DNA of 64,000 nucleotides from Flavobacterium turcicum (GTDB taxonomy: Bacteria > Bacteroidota > Bacteroidia > Flavobacteriales > Flavobacteriaceae), in contig NZ_JAAOBY010000007.1 in the NCBI RefSeq assembly GCF_011365745.1, positions 104,910-168,909 on the forward strand. Reading direction: 5' to 3'. This document shows positions 26,707 through 34,312 of this stretch, piece after piece; position 1 is the stretch's first letter, and each line of letters starts with the position of its first letter. Made by a program: the position numbers and the translations under genes. The notes below the pieces were generated by a model. That model ran no database searches. It saw only the letters and a program-made list of their open reading frames with translations, and was not told the origin of the DNA.

Positions 26707-26803
26707 GCAATTACATTTTTTACAAACCAATATACATTCCTGATAATGTGTGAATTATATAATTTTTATTAGAATTTCACAATACTTTTTCAAGTTAAAA
26801 AGC

Positions 26804-26832
26804 TACCTTTAAACTGCGAAAATTAATTCGCA
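26804..26832 (+). promoter_or_regulatory. Putative promoter and palindrome before four-helix copper protein
   Basis: TACCTTTA (26804-26811) is one base from the Bacteroidota -7 motif TAnnTTTG. The palindrome TGCGAA-AATTAA-TTCGCA (26815-26832) covers the expected transcription start, 18 bp before the gene start. It could be an operator. No -33 element is clear. Confidence 0.35.
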
Positions 26833-26849
26833 ATTTAAATTTAAAAAAG

Positions 26850-27197
26850 ATGAGTCATCAAAAATTTAAAGATTGTATCGATGCATGTTCAGAATGTGCA
26901 GTAGAATGTTCGCATTGCGAAAGTGAATGCTTGAATGAGCAAGACGTAAAAATGTTAGCGCGTTGCATAAAACTAGATCATGATTGTGCAGCTATTTGTT
27001 TATTTGCAATGCAGGCTATGGCAAGCGGAAGTGAGTTTACGGAAAAAATCTGCAAATTATGCGCCGAAATTTGTACAGCTTGCGCCGAAGAATGTGAAAA
27101 ACATGCACACATGGAGCATTGCAAAAATTGTGCGGAATCCTGTCGAAAATGTGCTGTTGAGTGCAGTAATATGAGTAAGTTAAGCACCGTAAAATGA
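26850..27197 (+). CDS. Four-helix-bundle Cys-rich copper-binding protein (Csp-like)
   Basis: This 115-residue protein has no signal peptide and a regular pattern of cysteines along helices: CIDACSECAVECSHCESEC, then CIKLDHDCAAIC, CKLCAEICTACAEEC, CKNCAESCRKCAVEC. This matches the four-helix copper storage protein family (Csp and the ferredoxin-like Cys-rich proteins of Gram-negatives), which hold many Cu(I) ions in the core. The lack of a signal peptide suggests the cytoplasmic type. It is transcribed alone, between two terminator-like hairpins. A promoter-proximal palindrome precedes it. Confidence 0.82.
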   Translation: MSHQKFKDCIDACSECAVECSHCESECLNEQDVKMLARCIKLDHDCAAICLFAMQAMASGSEFTEKICKLCAEICTACAEECEKHAHMEHCKNCAESCRKCAVECSNMSKLSTVK

Positions 27198-27215
27198 GTA
27201 AAATGTGAGTATTTC

Positions 27216-27262
27216 AATCTCTTAAATAAAGTTTCGTTTAGAGGAATTATTTAAGAGATTTT
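27216..27262 (+). terminator. Terminator-like hairpin after four-helix copper gene
   Basis: AATCTCTTAAATAA (27216-27229) pairs with TTATTTAAGAGATT (27247-27260), and the second arm is followed by TT. The 14-bp stem is perfect. It is AT-rich, so its strength is moderate. Confidence 0.6.
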
Positions 27263-27283
27263 AAACAATCAAAATTATAAACT

Positions 27284-27706
27284 ATGAAAACATTACAAAA
27301 AATCACATTAATTATTGTATCGATTGGTTTGTTTACATCGTGCCAATCCAAAACTGATGTAAATCAAATTCTTTCAAATTCAGATACAAAAAAGGCAATT
27401 ATGGATACTATTGCTAACAATAGCGATATGTCTAAAGATATGATGCAAGCAATGATGAACAGTAGTAAAGGAAAAATGATGATGACAAATCACGAAAATA
27501 TGATGAAAATGATGAAGGATAATCCAGCTATGATGAAAGGAATGATGACCGAAATGATGGAAGCATCTAAAACAGATACTACGATGATGTCTGAAATGTG
27601 TAAATCGATGATGGATAATCCTAAAATGATGGATATGATGAATGATAAAAAAATGCAATCACACAAAATGACTGGAATGGATAAAAATATGGATATGTCC
27701 AAATAA
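27284..27706 (+). CDS. Met-rich secreted lipoprotein
   Basis: This 140-residue protein has a lipobox (GLFTSC) and a body that is unusually rich in Met. Runs include KDMMQAMMNSSKGKMMM, MMKMMKDNPAMMKGMM and MMDNPKMMDMM. Met motifs bind Cu(I)/Ag(I) in periplasmic proteins. It resembles a family of Met-rich lipoproteins near copper genes, but I cannot name it. It is followed 33 bp later by the 35-codon HMBD gene. A periplasmic copper buffer is the best guess. Confidence 0.65.
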   Translation: MKTLQKITLIIVSIGLFTSCQSKTDVNQILSNSDTKKAIMDTIANNSDMSKDMMQAMMNSSKGKMMMTNHENMMKMMKDNPAMMKGMMTEMMEASKTDTTMMSEMCKSMMDNPKMMDMMNDKKMQSHKMTGMDKNMDMSK

Positions 27707-27739
27707 TACAAATACAAACAACATTAAAATATAAAAAAA

Positions 27740-27847
27740 ATGGAAACTCAAAAAACGTATACCTGCCCCATGCACCCAGAAGTTACTTCGGATAAACCCG
27801 GAAAATGTCCCAAATGCGGAATGAATTTAATGGAGAAAAAAGAATGA
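27740..27847 (+). CDS. Stand-alone 35-residue HMBD peptide
   Basis: An ATG at 27740 gives 35 codons encoding [20 protein letters not shown], then [10 protein letters not shown] and MEKKE. This is a single HMBD and nothing else, with no signal peptide. Its stop TGA overlaps the start ATG of the universal stress gene (ATGA, 27844-27847), so the two are translationally coupled. It follows the Met-rich lipoprotein by 33 bp. The sequence agrees fully with the HMBD consensus, which supports a real small protein. It could be a cytoplasmic copper chaperone or sensor. Confidence 0.65.
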   Translation: METQKTYTCPMHPEVTSDKPGKCPKCGMNLMEKKE

Positions 27848-28287
27848 AAATTCTACTAGCAACCGATGGTTCAAAATATAGTAAAACAGCAATTAATGAA
27901 ATTGCCAACAGGCCATTTCCGCCCAAAACCGAAGTGTGCATTCTTGCCGCATATGAAATTACCTCCATTTTAAACACTTTAGAACCAATGGGTGTTTCTC
28001 ACGAATACAATGCGAAATTTGATGAAAACGCATTTAAAAATGCAGAAAAAAATGCAAAAAGTGCAGCCGAAATTCTTGAAAATAAAAATCCAAATCTGTT
28101 AGTAACCACAAAAATAGTTGCAGGTTCACCAAAAAGTGTAATACTTAACGAAGCCGAAAAATTTAAAGCCGATTTGATTATAGTTGGTTCACACGGATAT
28201 GGAGCAATCGAGCGTTTTGTTTTAGGCTCTGTTTCGCATTCAGTTGCGTTACATGCAAAATGTTCGGTAGAAATTGTTCGTAAATAA
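27844..28287 (+). CDS. Universal stress protein (UspA family)
   Basis: Starting at ATG 27844, the protein has 147 residues with [19 protein letters not shown] at the N-terminus and the nucleotide-binding signature [17 protein letters not shown]. It matches the single-domain UspA family, which binds ATP and responds to stress. The overlap of its start with the HMBD peptide stop shows linkage to the copper operon. The role in metal stress is unclear. Confidence 0.85.
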   Translation: MKILLATDGSKYSKTAINEIANRPFPPKTEVCILAAYEITSILNTLEPMGVSHEYNAKFDENAFKNAEKNAKSAAEILENKNPNLLVTTKIVAGSPKSVILNEAEKFKADLIIVGSHGYGAIERFVLGSVSHSVALHAKCSVEIVRK

Positions 28288-28353
28288 AAAACTTAACAAT
28301 GGACAAACACATTTCCATTTTGTAGTACGGTATTATTGAACTTACTGTTAGAT

Positions 28354-28458
28354 TTAAGAACCTAATGTAAGTTCGTTACTGAAAATATATTGTGAAAAAG
28401 ATTTATATTCATTAATTTTTCTTGGTCTGTTGTTTAATTCATTACCAATAGAGAATCT
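28354..28458 (-). mobile_element. 3' remnant of an IS30-like transposase
   Basis: A minus-strand frame ending at TAA 28354-28356 reads NELNNRPRKINEYKS, which resembles the C-terminal LNxRPRK-x-YKTP block of IS30-family transposases. Only about 34 codons remain, with no start codon. The nearby GAACTTAC/GTAAGTTC arms (28338-28345 and 28366-28373) could be part of a terminal repeat. The fragment abuts the stop of the DUF4136 gene. Confidence 0.45.
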
Positions 28459-29090
28459 AATTTTTTTTCGGACGCTTGTGTCCATTAATAGGTTTTATGG
28501 GATAATTATCAAGAATGTCATACACAGCAGGATGTAAGTTATCCCCAATATAAGATGGGTCATATAAATCCCCTTTAGCAGTTCCTGTCCATACAAGTTT
28601 ATTCAGTTTCCTGTCAATTATATTCAGCGTGATTGCGCCTTCTGTATATTCGACCTTTTGGGTTACATAAGTGGTATAGTTGTAATTATAGTGATGGAGG
28701 TAATAGTGATTGCTGGGATAATGATAGTAATAGGGGTTGTGATAATACCAACCCGAAGGATAAGTGTAACCAGGAGTACTGACTGATTTCTCCTTTTTAA
28801 CGGCAGTGATAACTAAGTCAAGAAAAAACATCCGGTGTATCAATGCTTATTTTGTATCCTCTCTCTCCCATGCAATGAGTGAAATAGTTGCGTGTATTGT
28901 TGCGAATAATCTGATTATTGTATTCGCCTTGAGCTGTGTCTTTATTCGGTAGCCACGCAAACGTTTTGTATTTTGTAAAATCAACACTGCGATCATAATC
29001 GGAAGTGATTTTCGTATAAACCCCGCATCCGGCAATAGCGAGGAAAAGAAGACCAATTAAATAGTTAAATAATTTTCTATGTGTTTTCAT
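28457..29090 (-). pseudogene. DUF4136 lipoprotein gene, frameshifted at a poly-T run
   Basis: The 5' part (from ATG 29090) encodes a lipoprotein signal ending FLAIAGC and the DUF4136 start SVDFTKYKTFAWLP. This frame stops shortly after SIDTPDVFS. The 3' part in another frame continues with LVITAVKKEKSVSTPGYTY, Tyr/His-rich repeats and IIDRKLNKLVWTGTAKGDLY, the rest of DUF4136. The join is a six-T run on the minus strand (28823-28828): five Ts would restore one continuous frame of about 210 residues. It is either a real inactivating change, phase variation or a sequencing error. Confidence 0.75.
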
Positions 29091-29155
29091 GTTTCTATTT
29101 TTTTATGCAACACTTTCTTAGTGAAGCTATTGTTATTTGATTTGAATGGATTTCA

Positions 29156-29707
29156 TTAGTTTGATTTCTTAAGTACAGTCTGAAAAATTTGTATCGTTAT
29201 TTCATTGTTCCATCCTTCTGGCAAATCGATCCCAAAATCACTTAAACGCAATTTAAAGTTGAGTGTAAGTAAACAGGAAATGGTTTCGTTACTTGCAATG
29301 TGTATAAGCAATCCGTTTATATATATTCTTTTCGCCTTTCCATTCAAATGCAACTCAGCTTCAAAATTTAGTTTGTGATCTGGATGTTGTAATGTCTCCA
29401 CGTAAGGAATGTTCAGTTGTCCTTTCAGGACTACCTGCCCCATGTTTGAGTTGATAAGCTTCACATTCAATGAATCTGTTTTAGTACGTAAAATAGCTGG
29501 ATTAAACGTTAGTTCCATTACAGCAGTTTCATAATTGATTAAAACAAACAAACGATTGCTATAGGCTATTATTATGGAATCTCTGTACGAGCCAATAACC
29601 TCTATACTTCCTTCCCGGGTTCGGTATCTTTGCTGTGCCTTAGCTGAAAAGCTCCATAGTAGTAATACTATAGTGCATATCCATACTGTTTTTAGAATTT
29701 TTGCCAT
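29156..29707 (-). CDS. Secreted protein, YceI-like
   Basis: This 183-residue protein has a signal peptide (ending SAKAQ). The body has the flavour of YceI lipid-binding proteins: REGSIEVIGSYRDS, LINYETAVMELTFNPA and the ending FKLRLSDFGIDLPEGWNNEI. Assignment is by general pattern only. It lies on the minus strand between the DUF4136 pseudogene and a cytochrome c gene, with a 65-bp gap upstream. Its substrate is unknown. Confidence 0.5.
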   Translation of the reverse strand: MAKILKTVWICTIVLLLWSFSAKAQQRYRTREGSIEVIGSYRDSIIIAYSNRLFVLINYETAVMELTFNPAILRTKTDSLNVKLINSNMGQVVLKGQLNIPYVETLQHPDHKLNFEAELHLNGKAKRIYINGLLIHIASNETISCLLTLNFKLRLSDFGIDLPEGWNNEITIQIFQTVLKKSN

Positions 29708-29803
29708 TACTTTTTGCTTAATTGCGAAATATATTTGTATGTAATTGCTTTTCTGAATCGGTTATTATCATTTGAATTATTTATGTTTTTTTCATTCATT
29801 TTC

Positions 29804-30412
29804 CTAATGATTTTGCCCTTGGTGTTCCATCATTTCGCCTGAATTTTTCAGAGAATTTACATAAACATAAACCGAAAGGATTTCTTCTTCGCTTAAAATG
29901 TTTTCCCATGCTGCCATTGCAGTTCCCTTCATTCCTTTTTTTATGAGGTATATTCGCCCCTGATCTGAATAAAATGATGAATGTTCAGGGTCAGTAAAAT
30001 CGGCTGGCTTTGGTTGTAATGTTGCTGCTCCAGGACCATCGCCTTTACCGCCACTTCCATGACAAGTAAGACAATATTTTGTGAATATGTCTTTACCTTG
30101 TGCAAGTTGTTCCTCTGTGCCGAGAGATACGGACTGATTATATTTTTCGCCCAATTCCTGTTTTAACCATTTGCGCGTTTCATTCATTTGTTGTGAATGC
30201 CCACTATGTCCATAGTTGTCATTTTCTTCTCCCTTTTGTTGAGGGTGGTTCTGTTCAATTTGTTCTTGGTTTTTTTCGGAATTTCGGCAAGAAGTAAGCA
30301 TCAGCAGTGCATACATCAATGCGGTAATGATTACAAACTCGATTTTGGCAGTTCGGAGCAGTTTACACAGAGTGTGACTGAAGAACTCACCATATTGTTT
30401 AGATTTTTTCAT
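29804..30412 (-). CDS. Membrane-anchored c-type cytochrome
   Basis: This 202-residue protein has a hydrophobic segment with a lipobox-like LMLTSC near residue 42, so the real start may be internal. A His/Gln-rich linker follows, then a class I cytochrome c domain with haem site YCLTCHGSGGKGDGPG and a methionine ligand region KGMKGTAMAAWENILS. It is probably attached to the periplasmic face. It may belong with the downstream YceI-like and DUF4136 genes in an electron-transfer or oxidative-stress unit. Target unknown. Confidence 0.78.
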   Translation of the reverse strand: MKKSKQYGEFFSHTLCKLLRTAKIEFVIITALMYALLMLTSCRNSEKNQEQIEQNHPQQKGEENDNYGHSGHSQQMNETRKWLKQELGEKYNQSVSLGTEEQLAQGKDIFTKYCLTCHGSGGKGDGPGAATLQPKPADFTDPEHSSFYSDQGRIYLIKKGMKGTAMAAWENILSEEEILSVYVYVNSLKNSGEMMEHQGQNH

Positions 30413-30822
30413 AGTTCTGTTTTAGTTTTTAAATTAAACCATCAACGAAATACAAATTCTCGATACTTTTTACTAAAAAACACTTGAATTAGATATAAAA
30501 CACTATTCTTCAGTGATTTAATATAAATTTACGATTTATTTAAGTATGTAACTTGGAATTTTTTATTTTTTTATTTCCACAAATAAATAATATATATCAT
30601 GCTGTAGGAATGATTAACTTCATAAAACGATTACGAGTTTTAGGATCTTTCCATCCTGCCATTACCGTCACCTCTCTCTAATAACACTTTGTCAATGCTT
30701 ATAATGACTCAAGTCAAAGTATTTACCGATGGTAATTTGAGTACAGTTTGAATGAAAAGCAATACTAAATCATTTACTTTAAAAATTGAAGTATTCATTT
30801 CAAAGTAAAATGTTAAACTTAT
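30413..30822. other. Gap between cytochrome c and mercury operon, with a small ORF remnant
   Basis: No full gene is seen. On the minus strand 30671-30597, a short open stretch reads VTVMAGWKDPKTRNRFMKLI before a stop; it looks like the end of a lost gene, family unknown. The remainder is AT-rich and presumably holds the divergent promoters. This gap separates the minus-strand and plus-strand units. Confidence 0.3.
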
Positions 30823-30856
30823 TTTTATTATTTAAGCATTTGCTTAAATAATAAAA
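30823..30856. promoter_or_regulatory. 34-bp perfect palindrome, operator for the ArsR-type regulator
   Basis: TTTTATTATTTAAGCA (30823-30838) is mirrored exactly by TGCTTAAATAATAAAA (30841-30856), with only TT between. It lies 45 bp upstream of the ArsR-type gene and overlaps the expected -33 region. ArsR/SmtB repressors bind such dyads and release them when metal binds. It probably controls the mer genes. Confidence 0.7.
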
Positions 30857-30872
30857 CAATTAACTACATTTG
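30839..30872 (+). promoter_or_regulatory. Putative promoter of the mercury operon
   Basis: TACATTTG (30865-30872) matches the Bacteroidota -7 motif TAnnTTTG, and TTTG at 30839-30842 fits the -33 element with 22 bp between. The palindromic operator covers the -33 site, so repressor binding would block polymerase. Confidence 0.55.
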
Positions 30873-30901
30873 TTTAGTATTCAATTTAAACAATTACAAC
30901 A

Positions 30902-31282
30902 ATGGACAATAATCAAACGTGTATAAGAGTTTTGGCTGATAAAAATCAAATCAATACCTGTAAAAACAAATTAGAAAATAACAGCAACGCTTTTGAACAA
31001 TTGAGTGGTTTATTAGCATTAGCTGGCAATGAAGTACGACTAAAAATAATGTTTCTTCTTGAAGAAGAAAATGAACTTTGTCCTTGCGACCTTGCCGATA
31101 TTTTAGAAATGAGTATTCCTGCCGTTTCACAACATCTACGCAAAATGAAAGACGGAAATGTTATTGAAGCAAGACGGTCTGGCCAAACTATTTTTTATTC
31201 TCTAAAATCAGAACAATTACAAATACTTCGTCCCTTTTTTAAATACATTATTAGTCAAAATTCAAATTTAGAACTCATATGA
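30902..31282 (+). CDS. ArsR/SmtB-family metal-sensing repressor
   Basis: The protein has 126 residues: an N-terminal Cys-containing extension (CIRVLADKNQINTC), then a winged-helix domain with LALAGNEVRLKIMFLLEEE, ELCPCDLADILEMS and IPAVSQHLRKMKD. The ELCPCDLAD segment holds the C-x-C metal site of the ArsR/CadC type. The gene is followed by merT with a 4-base ATGA overlap. It likely represses its own operon by binding the palindrome upstream, and is released by Hg(II) or another thiophilic metal. No MerR-type regulator is seen, so it replaces it here. Confidence 0.85.
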   Translation: MDNNQTCIRVLADKNQINTCKNKLENNSNAFEQLSGLLALAGNEVRLKIMFLLEEENELCPCDLADILEMSIPAVSQHLRKMKDGNVIEARRSGQTIFYSLKSEQLQILRPFFKYIISQNSNLELI

Positions 31283-31911
31283 ACACAAATTCAAAATCAG
31301 GAAAACTTGCTGTAGCAAGTATTTTATCAGCAGTGACAGCATCACTTTGTTGCATAACGCCCGTTTTAGCTCTTATTTCTGGAGCTTCTGGCGTAGCATC
31401 AACGTTCTCGTGGTTAGAACCTTTTCGCCCTTACTTAATTGGAATAACTGTTTTGGTATTGGGCTTTGCTTGGACTCAAAAACTAAAACCACGAACGACC
31501 GAAGAAATACAATGTACTTGTGAAGAAGAGGATAAAATACCATTTGTGAAAACTAAAAAGTTTTTAGGCATTGTAACGGTGTTTACTTTTTTAATGATGG
31601 CTTTCCCATACTATGGACAAGTTTTTTATCCAAAAGCGGACAAACAGCTAATTGTTGTTTCTTCTGATAATATACAAGAAGTAAAATTTAATGTGAGTGG
31701 AATGACTTGTGCCAGTTGCGAAGATCACGTTAAAAATGAAATAAACAAATTACCGGGAATTGTAACCGTTTCTGCTAATAGCAACGAAGGAATCGCAGTT
31801 GTAAAATTTGACAATAGTAAAACGAACAAAGAGGCTATCATAAAAGCTATTAATACCACAGGTTACAAAGTATCAGGAGAAGTACCAACATCCGTAAATC
31901 CTCCACACTGA
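31279..31911 (+). CDS. merT: Mercuric transport fusion MerTP
   Basis: This 210-residue protein has an N-terminal MerT-type part with ASLCCITPVLALISG (first membrane helix with the Cys-Cys pair), a second helix, a cytoplasmic loop with QCTCEEED, and a third helix. An HMA domain with SGMTCASCEDHV follows (about 130-205). MerT takes Hg(II) from periplasmic MerP and passes it inward; here both functions are in one chain, as in MerTP fusions of Bacteroidota. The start overlaps the stop of the ArsR-type regulator by ATGA. Confidence 0.85.
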   Translation: MNTNSKSGKLAVASILSAVTASLCCITPVLALISGASGVASTFSWLEPFRPYLIGITVLVLGFAWTQKLKPRTTEEIQCTCEEEDKIPFVKTKKFLGIVTVFTFLMMAFPYYGQVFYPKADKQLIVVSSDNIQEVKFNVSGMTCASCEDHVKNEINKLPGIVTVSANSNEGIAVVKFDNSKTNKEAIIKAINTTGYKVSGEVPTSVNPPH

Positions 31912-31992
31912 CAAACTGGACACGTTTGTGGTCTAAACGGTTGCAAATAATTTTTTTGACTCTATTATTAAGCATTTAATTAAAATAAGAAA

Positions 31993-33651
31993 ATGAAAAC
32001 AGAAAATATAAAACTCGATATCGCAGGAATGACCTGCGACCATTGTGCCACAGGCATTGAAAAAATGCTTACCAAAAATGAAGGAGTAACAGAAGTAAAA
32101 GTGAGTTATCAAAACGGCAGTTGCGAATGTTCTTTCGACCCTTCTAAAACTAGTAAAGAAGAAATTATCAATACTATTAACAGCACAAAAAATTATAAAG
32201 TAGCTCATACTGCTGAAACTAAATGTTGTAATACAAACGCAAACCACTTCGATTTAATTATCATCGGTGGTGGTTCGGCGGCATTTTCGGCAGCTATAAA
32301 GGCCGAAAGTTTAGGATTATCGACCTTAATGGTAAACGGTGGTTTAGACTTTGGCGGAACTTGTGTAAACGTAGGTTGTGTCCCTTCTAAAACCCTTATT
32401 CGTGCAGCGGAAACAGCTTATCACGCAACACATTCCAATTTTTCGGGCATCAAACCCAAAGGTGTTGCTATAGATTTTGCTCAAGTAATTAAAGACAAAA
32501 AACAATTGGTAGCCACGCTCCAGAAGAAAAAATATATGGACGTGGTAAGTGATTTTCATAACCTGAAAATGCTAACGGGTTGGGCAGAATTTTTAGATAC
32601 TAAAACCATTGTGGTCGATGGTAAAGTAAAATATACGGCTCTAAAATTTATCATTGCCACAGGAGCAACTACCAATATTCCAATTATTGAAGGGCTAAAC
32701 GAAGTAGGTTTTCTTACCAACGTTTCGCTTTTTGATTTAGAAGAAAAACCCGAAAGCATGACCATTATGGGGGCTGGTTATATTGGTTTAGAAATTGCTA
32801 TGGCTTACAATCGTTTGGGCGTAAAAGTGCGTATCATCGAGTTTACTGATCGTGTGTTGAGAACACAAACGCCCGACATCAGTGAAGCCTTGGAAACACA
32901 AATGCGTAACGAAGGTATAGAAATCCTGCCAAATTTTAGAGCAGTAAAATTTGATAAAAAAGGAAATGAAACCATTATCCATTGCAAATGCCCTGACGGT
33001 TCTTTTACACAAATTATCGAAAAAGGAAAAGTTGTAGTGGCATCTGGCACAACACCCAATATGCAAAAATTAGGATTGCAAAATATTGGTTTGGAACTTG
33101 CTAAAACAGGGCACATTTTGGTTAACGAAAAAATGGAAACCAATTTACCTAACATCTATGCAGTAGGCGATGTTACCAACACGCCTGCATTTGTTTACAC
33201 GGCAGCCTTTGAAGGTAAAATTGCCGTAGAAAATGCTTTTACGGGAGCCAATAATGAAGCCGATTATTCTTCCTTGCCTTGGGTAGTTTTTACCGATCCA
33301 CAAGTAGCAGGAGCAGGATTGGACGAAGCACAGGCAGAAGTCCAAAACATTCCTTTTGAAGTAAGCAAATTAGAATTAAATAACGTTCCAAGAGCTATTG
33401 CAGCCAATGACACAAGAGGATTTATCAAATTAATACGAAATACCGAAACCGATAAATTGATTGGTGCTAGAATTGTTGCTCCCGAAGGTGGCGAACTCAT
33501 TCAGCAATTGAGTATGGCTATCAAGTATAATATAACCGTAAAAGAATTGGCAGAAAGTTTTTATCCTTATTTAACATTAGGCGAAGGCATAAAACTAGCA
33601 GCCATCACTTTCGGAAAAGATGTTGCCAAATTGAGCTGTTGTGCTAGTTAA
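31993..33651 (+). CDS. merA: Mercuric(II) reductase MerA
   Basis: The protein has 552 residues. An N-terminal HMA domain has GMTCDHC (about 12-18). An FAD/NAD(P) disulfide reductase core carries the FAD-binding IIIGGGSAAFSAA and the redox site GGTCVNVGCVPSKT. A second Rossmann site GAGYIGLEIA follows, and the C-terminal Cys pair (LSCCAS) needed for mercury handover is present. It reduces Hg(II) to volatile Hg(0) with NADPH. It lies 81 bp after merTP in the same operon, and the ArsR-type operator probably controls it. Confidence 0.92.
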   Translation: MKTENIKLDIAGMTCDHCATGIEKMLTKNEGVTEVKVSYQNGSCECSFDPSKTSKEEIINTINSTKNYKVAHTAETKCCNTNANHFDLIIIGGGSAAFSAAIKAESLGLSTLMVNGGLDFGGTCVNVGCVPSKTLIRAAETAYHATHSNFSGIKPKGVAIDFAQVIKDKKQLVATLQKKKYMDVVSDFHNLKMLTGWAEFLDTKTIVVDGKVKYTALKFIIATGATTNIPIIEGLNEVGFLTNVSLFDLEEKPESMTIMGAGYIGLEIAMAYNRLGVKVRIIEFTDRVLRTQTPDISEALETQMRNEGIEILPNFRAVKFDKKGNETIIHCKCPDGSFTQIIEKGKVVVASGTTPNMQKLGLQNIGLELAKTGHILVNEKMETNLPNIYAVGDVTNTPAFVYTAAFEGKIAVENAFTGANNEADYSSLPWVVFTDPQVAGAGLDEAQAEVQNIPFEVSKLELNNVPRAIAANDTRGFIKLIRNTETDKLIGARIVAPEGGELIQQLSMAIKYNITVKELAESFYPYLTLGEGIKLAAITFGKDVAKLSCCAS

Positions 33652-33659
33652 ATTTTAAT

Positions 33660-33998
33660 ATGAAAAACGCGACTACAATTCTATATGATGCACAAGTAAT
33701 CGCTTTGGTCGATGCAGGAATTGCCAAGGGAGATTTAGGAAGCGATGCCACTATCGAAACTGCCGACATTGTTATTCAAAACGACCAGCCCACGAAAATT
33801 TTTACAGCAATAAATATTGGTAGAAAAACAAAACAAATCGTTTGGCAAAACATTGGGTTGGCATTCACAGTAAAAGCAATTGTAATGGTTCTTGGTGCCT
33901 GAGGTTTAGCCACCATGTGGGAAGCTGTTTTTGCCGATGTTGGTGTGGCTTTATTAGCTATTTTGAATGCAGTTAGAATACAGCGAATGAAGTTTTAA
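33660..33998 (+). pseudogene. C-terminal fragment of a metal P-type ATPase with a stop
   Basis: The frame begins at 33660 with a sequence that matches the end of the hinge of a Zn/Cd/Pb-type ATPase (IETADIVIQNDQPTKIF), then a membrane helix. It meets TGA at 33900-33902 and continues in frame with GLATMWEAVFADVGVALLAI to TAA 33996-33998. The whole catalytic part is missing, and the remaining residues around the hinge deviate from the family (DAGIAKGD). It is a decayed remnant directly downstream of merA. Confidence 0.75.
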
Positions 33999-34071
33999 TT
34001 TGGTATAGCTATTTTACAATTAATTATTAACATGAATCAAGGATTGAATCTATAACTTAAATTCGAAATAC

Positions 34072-34182
34072 TTACTTGGAAATATTTTCTAATTTTTCCA
34101 AATCTTCAATAAAATAGTTCGACATTTGTTTGGACGGGGCTACTTGACCGAACAGTTCGAACCAACATTTCTCCTTAATGGA
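34072..34182 (-). pseudogene. Short C-terminal remnant of unknown gene
   Basis: On the minus strand a frame ends at TAA 34072-34074 and reads WFELFGQVAPSKQMSNYF followed by IEDLEKLENISK. The open stretch is about 36 codons with a stop upstream. It looks like a real protein C-terminus, but I do not recognise the family. The rest of the interval 33999-34312 holds nothing else I can support. Confidence 0.3.
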
Positions 34183-34312
34183 TTAGATTTCTTATAGTCC
34201 TTTAACCAGTAATCATTGGAAATTAAAAGCCAAACTCCCCCTTTAAAGGACATGTATTATCTCCAATGTTGGTATTAAATACTTTTACATGAGATTTAAA
34301 TAACAGATCGCC

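Noticed and set aside
27380..27717. His-rich and Ile-rich minus-strand ORFs opposite the Met-rich lipoprotein
   Set aside because: These are antisense shadows: ATG codons read backwards as CAT (His). The plus-strand gene has a lipobox and operon context.
30597..30671. Open stretch reading GWKDPKTRNRFMKL, considered as an intact small gene
   Set aside because: Upstream stop close by, no signal or ATG at a sensible place; more likely the end of a lost gene.
31905..31975. Possible terminator between merTP and merA (ACAAAC...GTTTGT)
   Set aside because: Stem is only about 6 bp with a long loop; the genes probably share one transcript.
33900..33902. In-frame TGA in the ATPase tail considered as selenocysteine recoding
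   Set aside because: The catalytic part of the ATPase is missing and no SECIS-like element is expected here; a nonsense mutation in a remnant is simpler.
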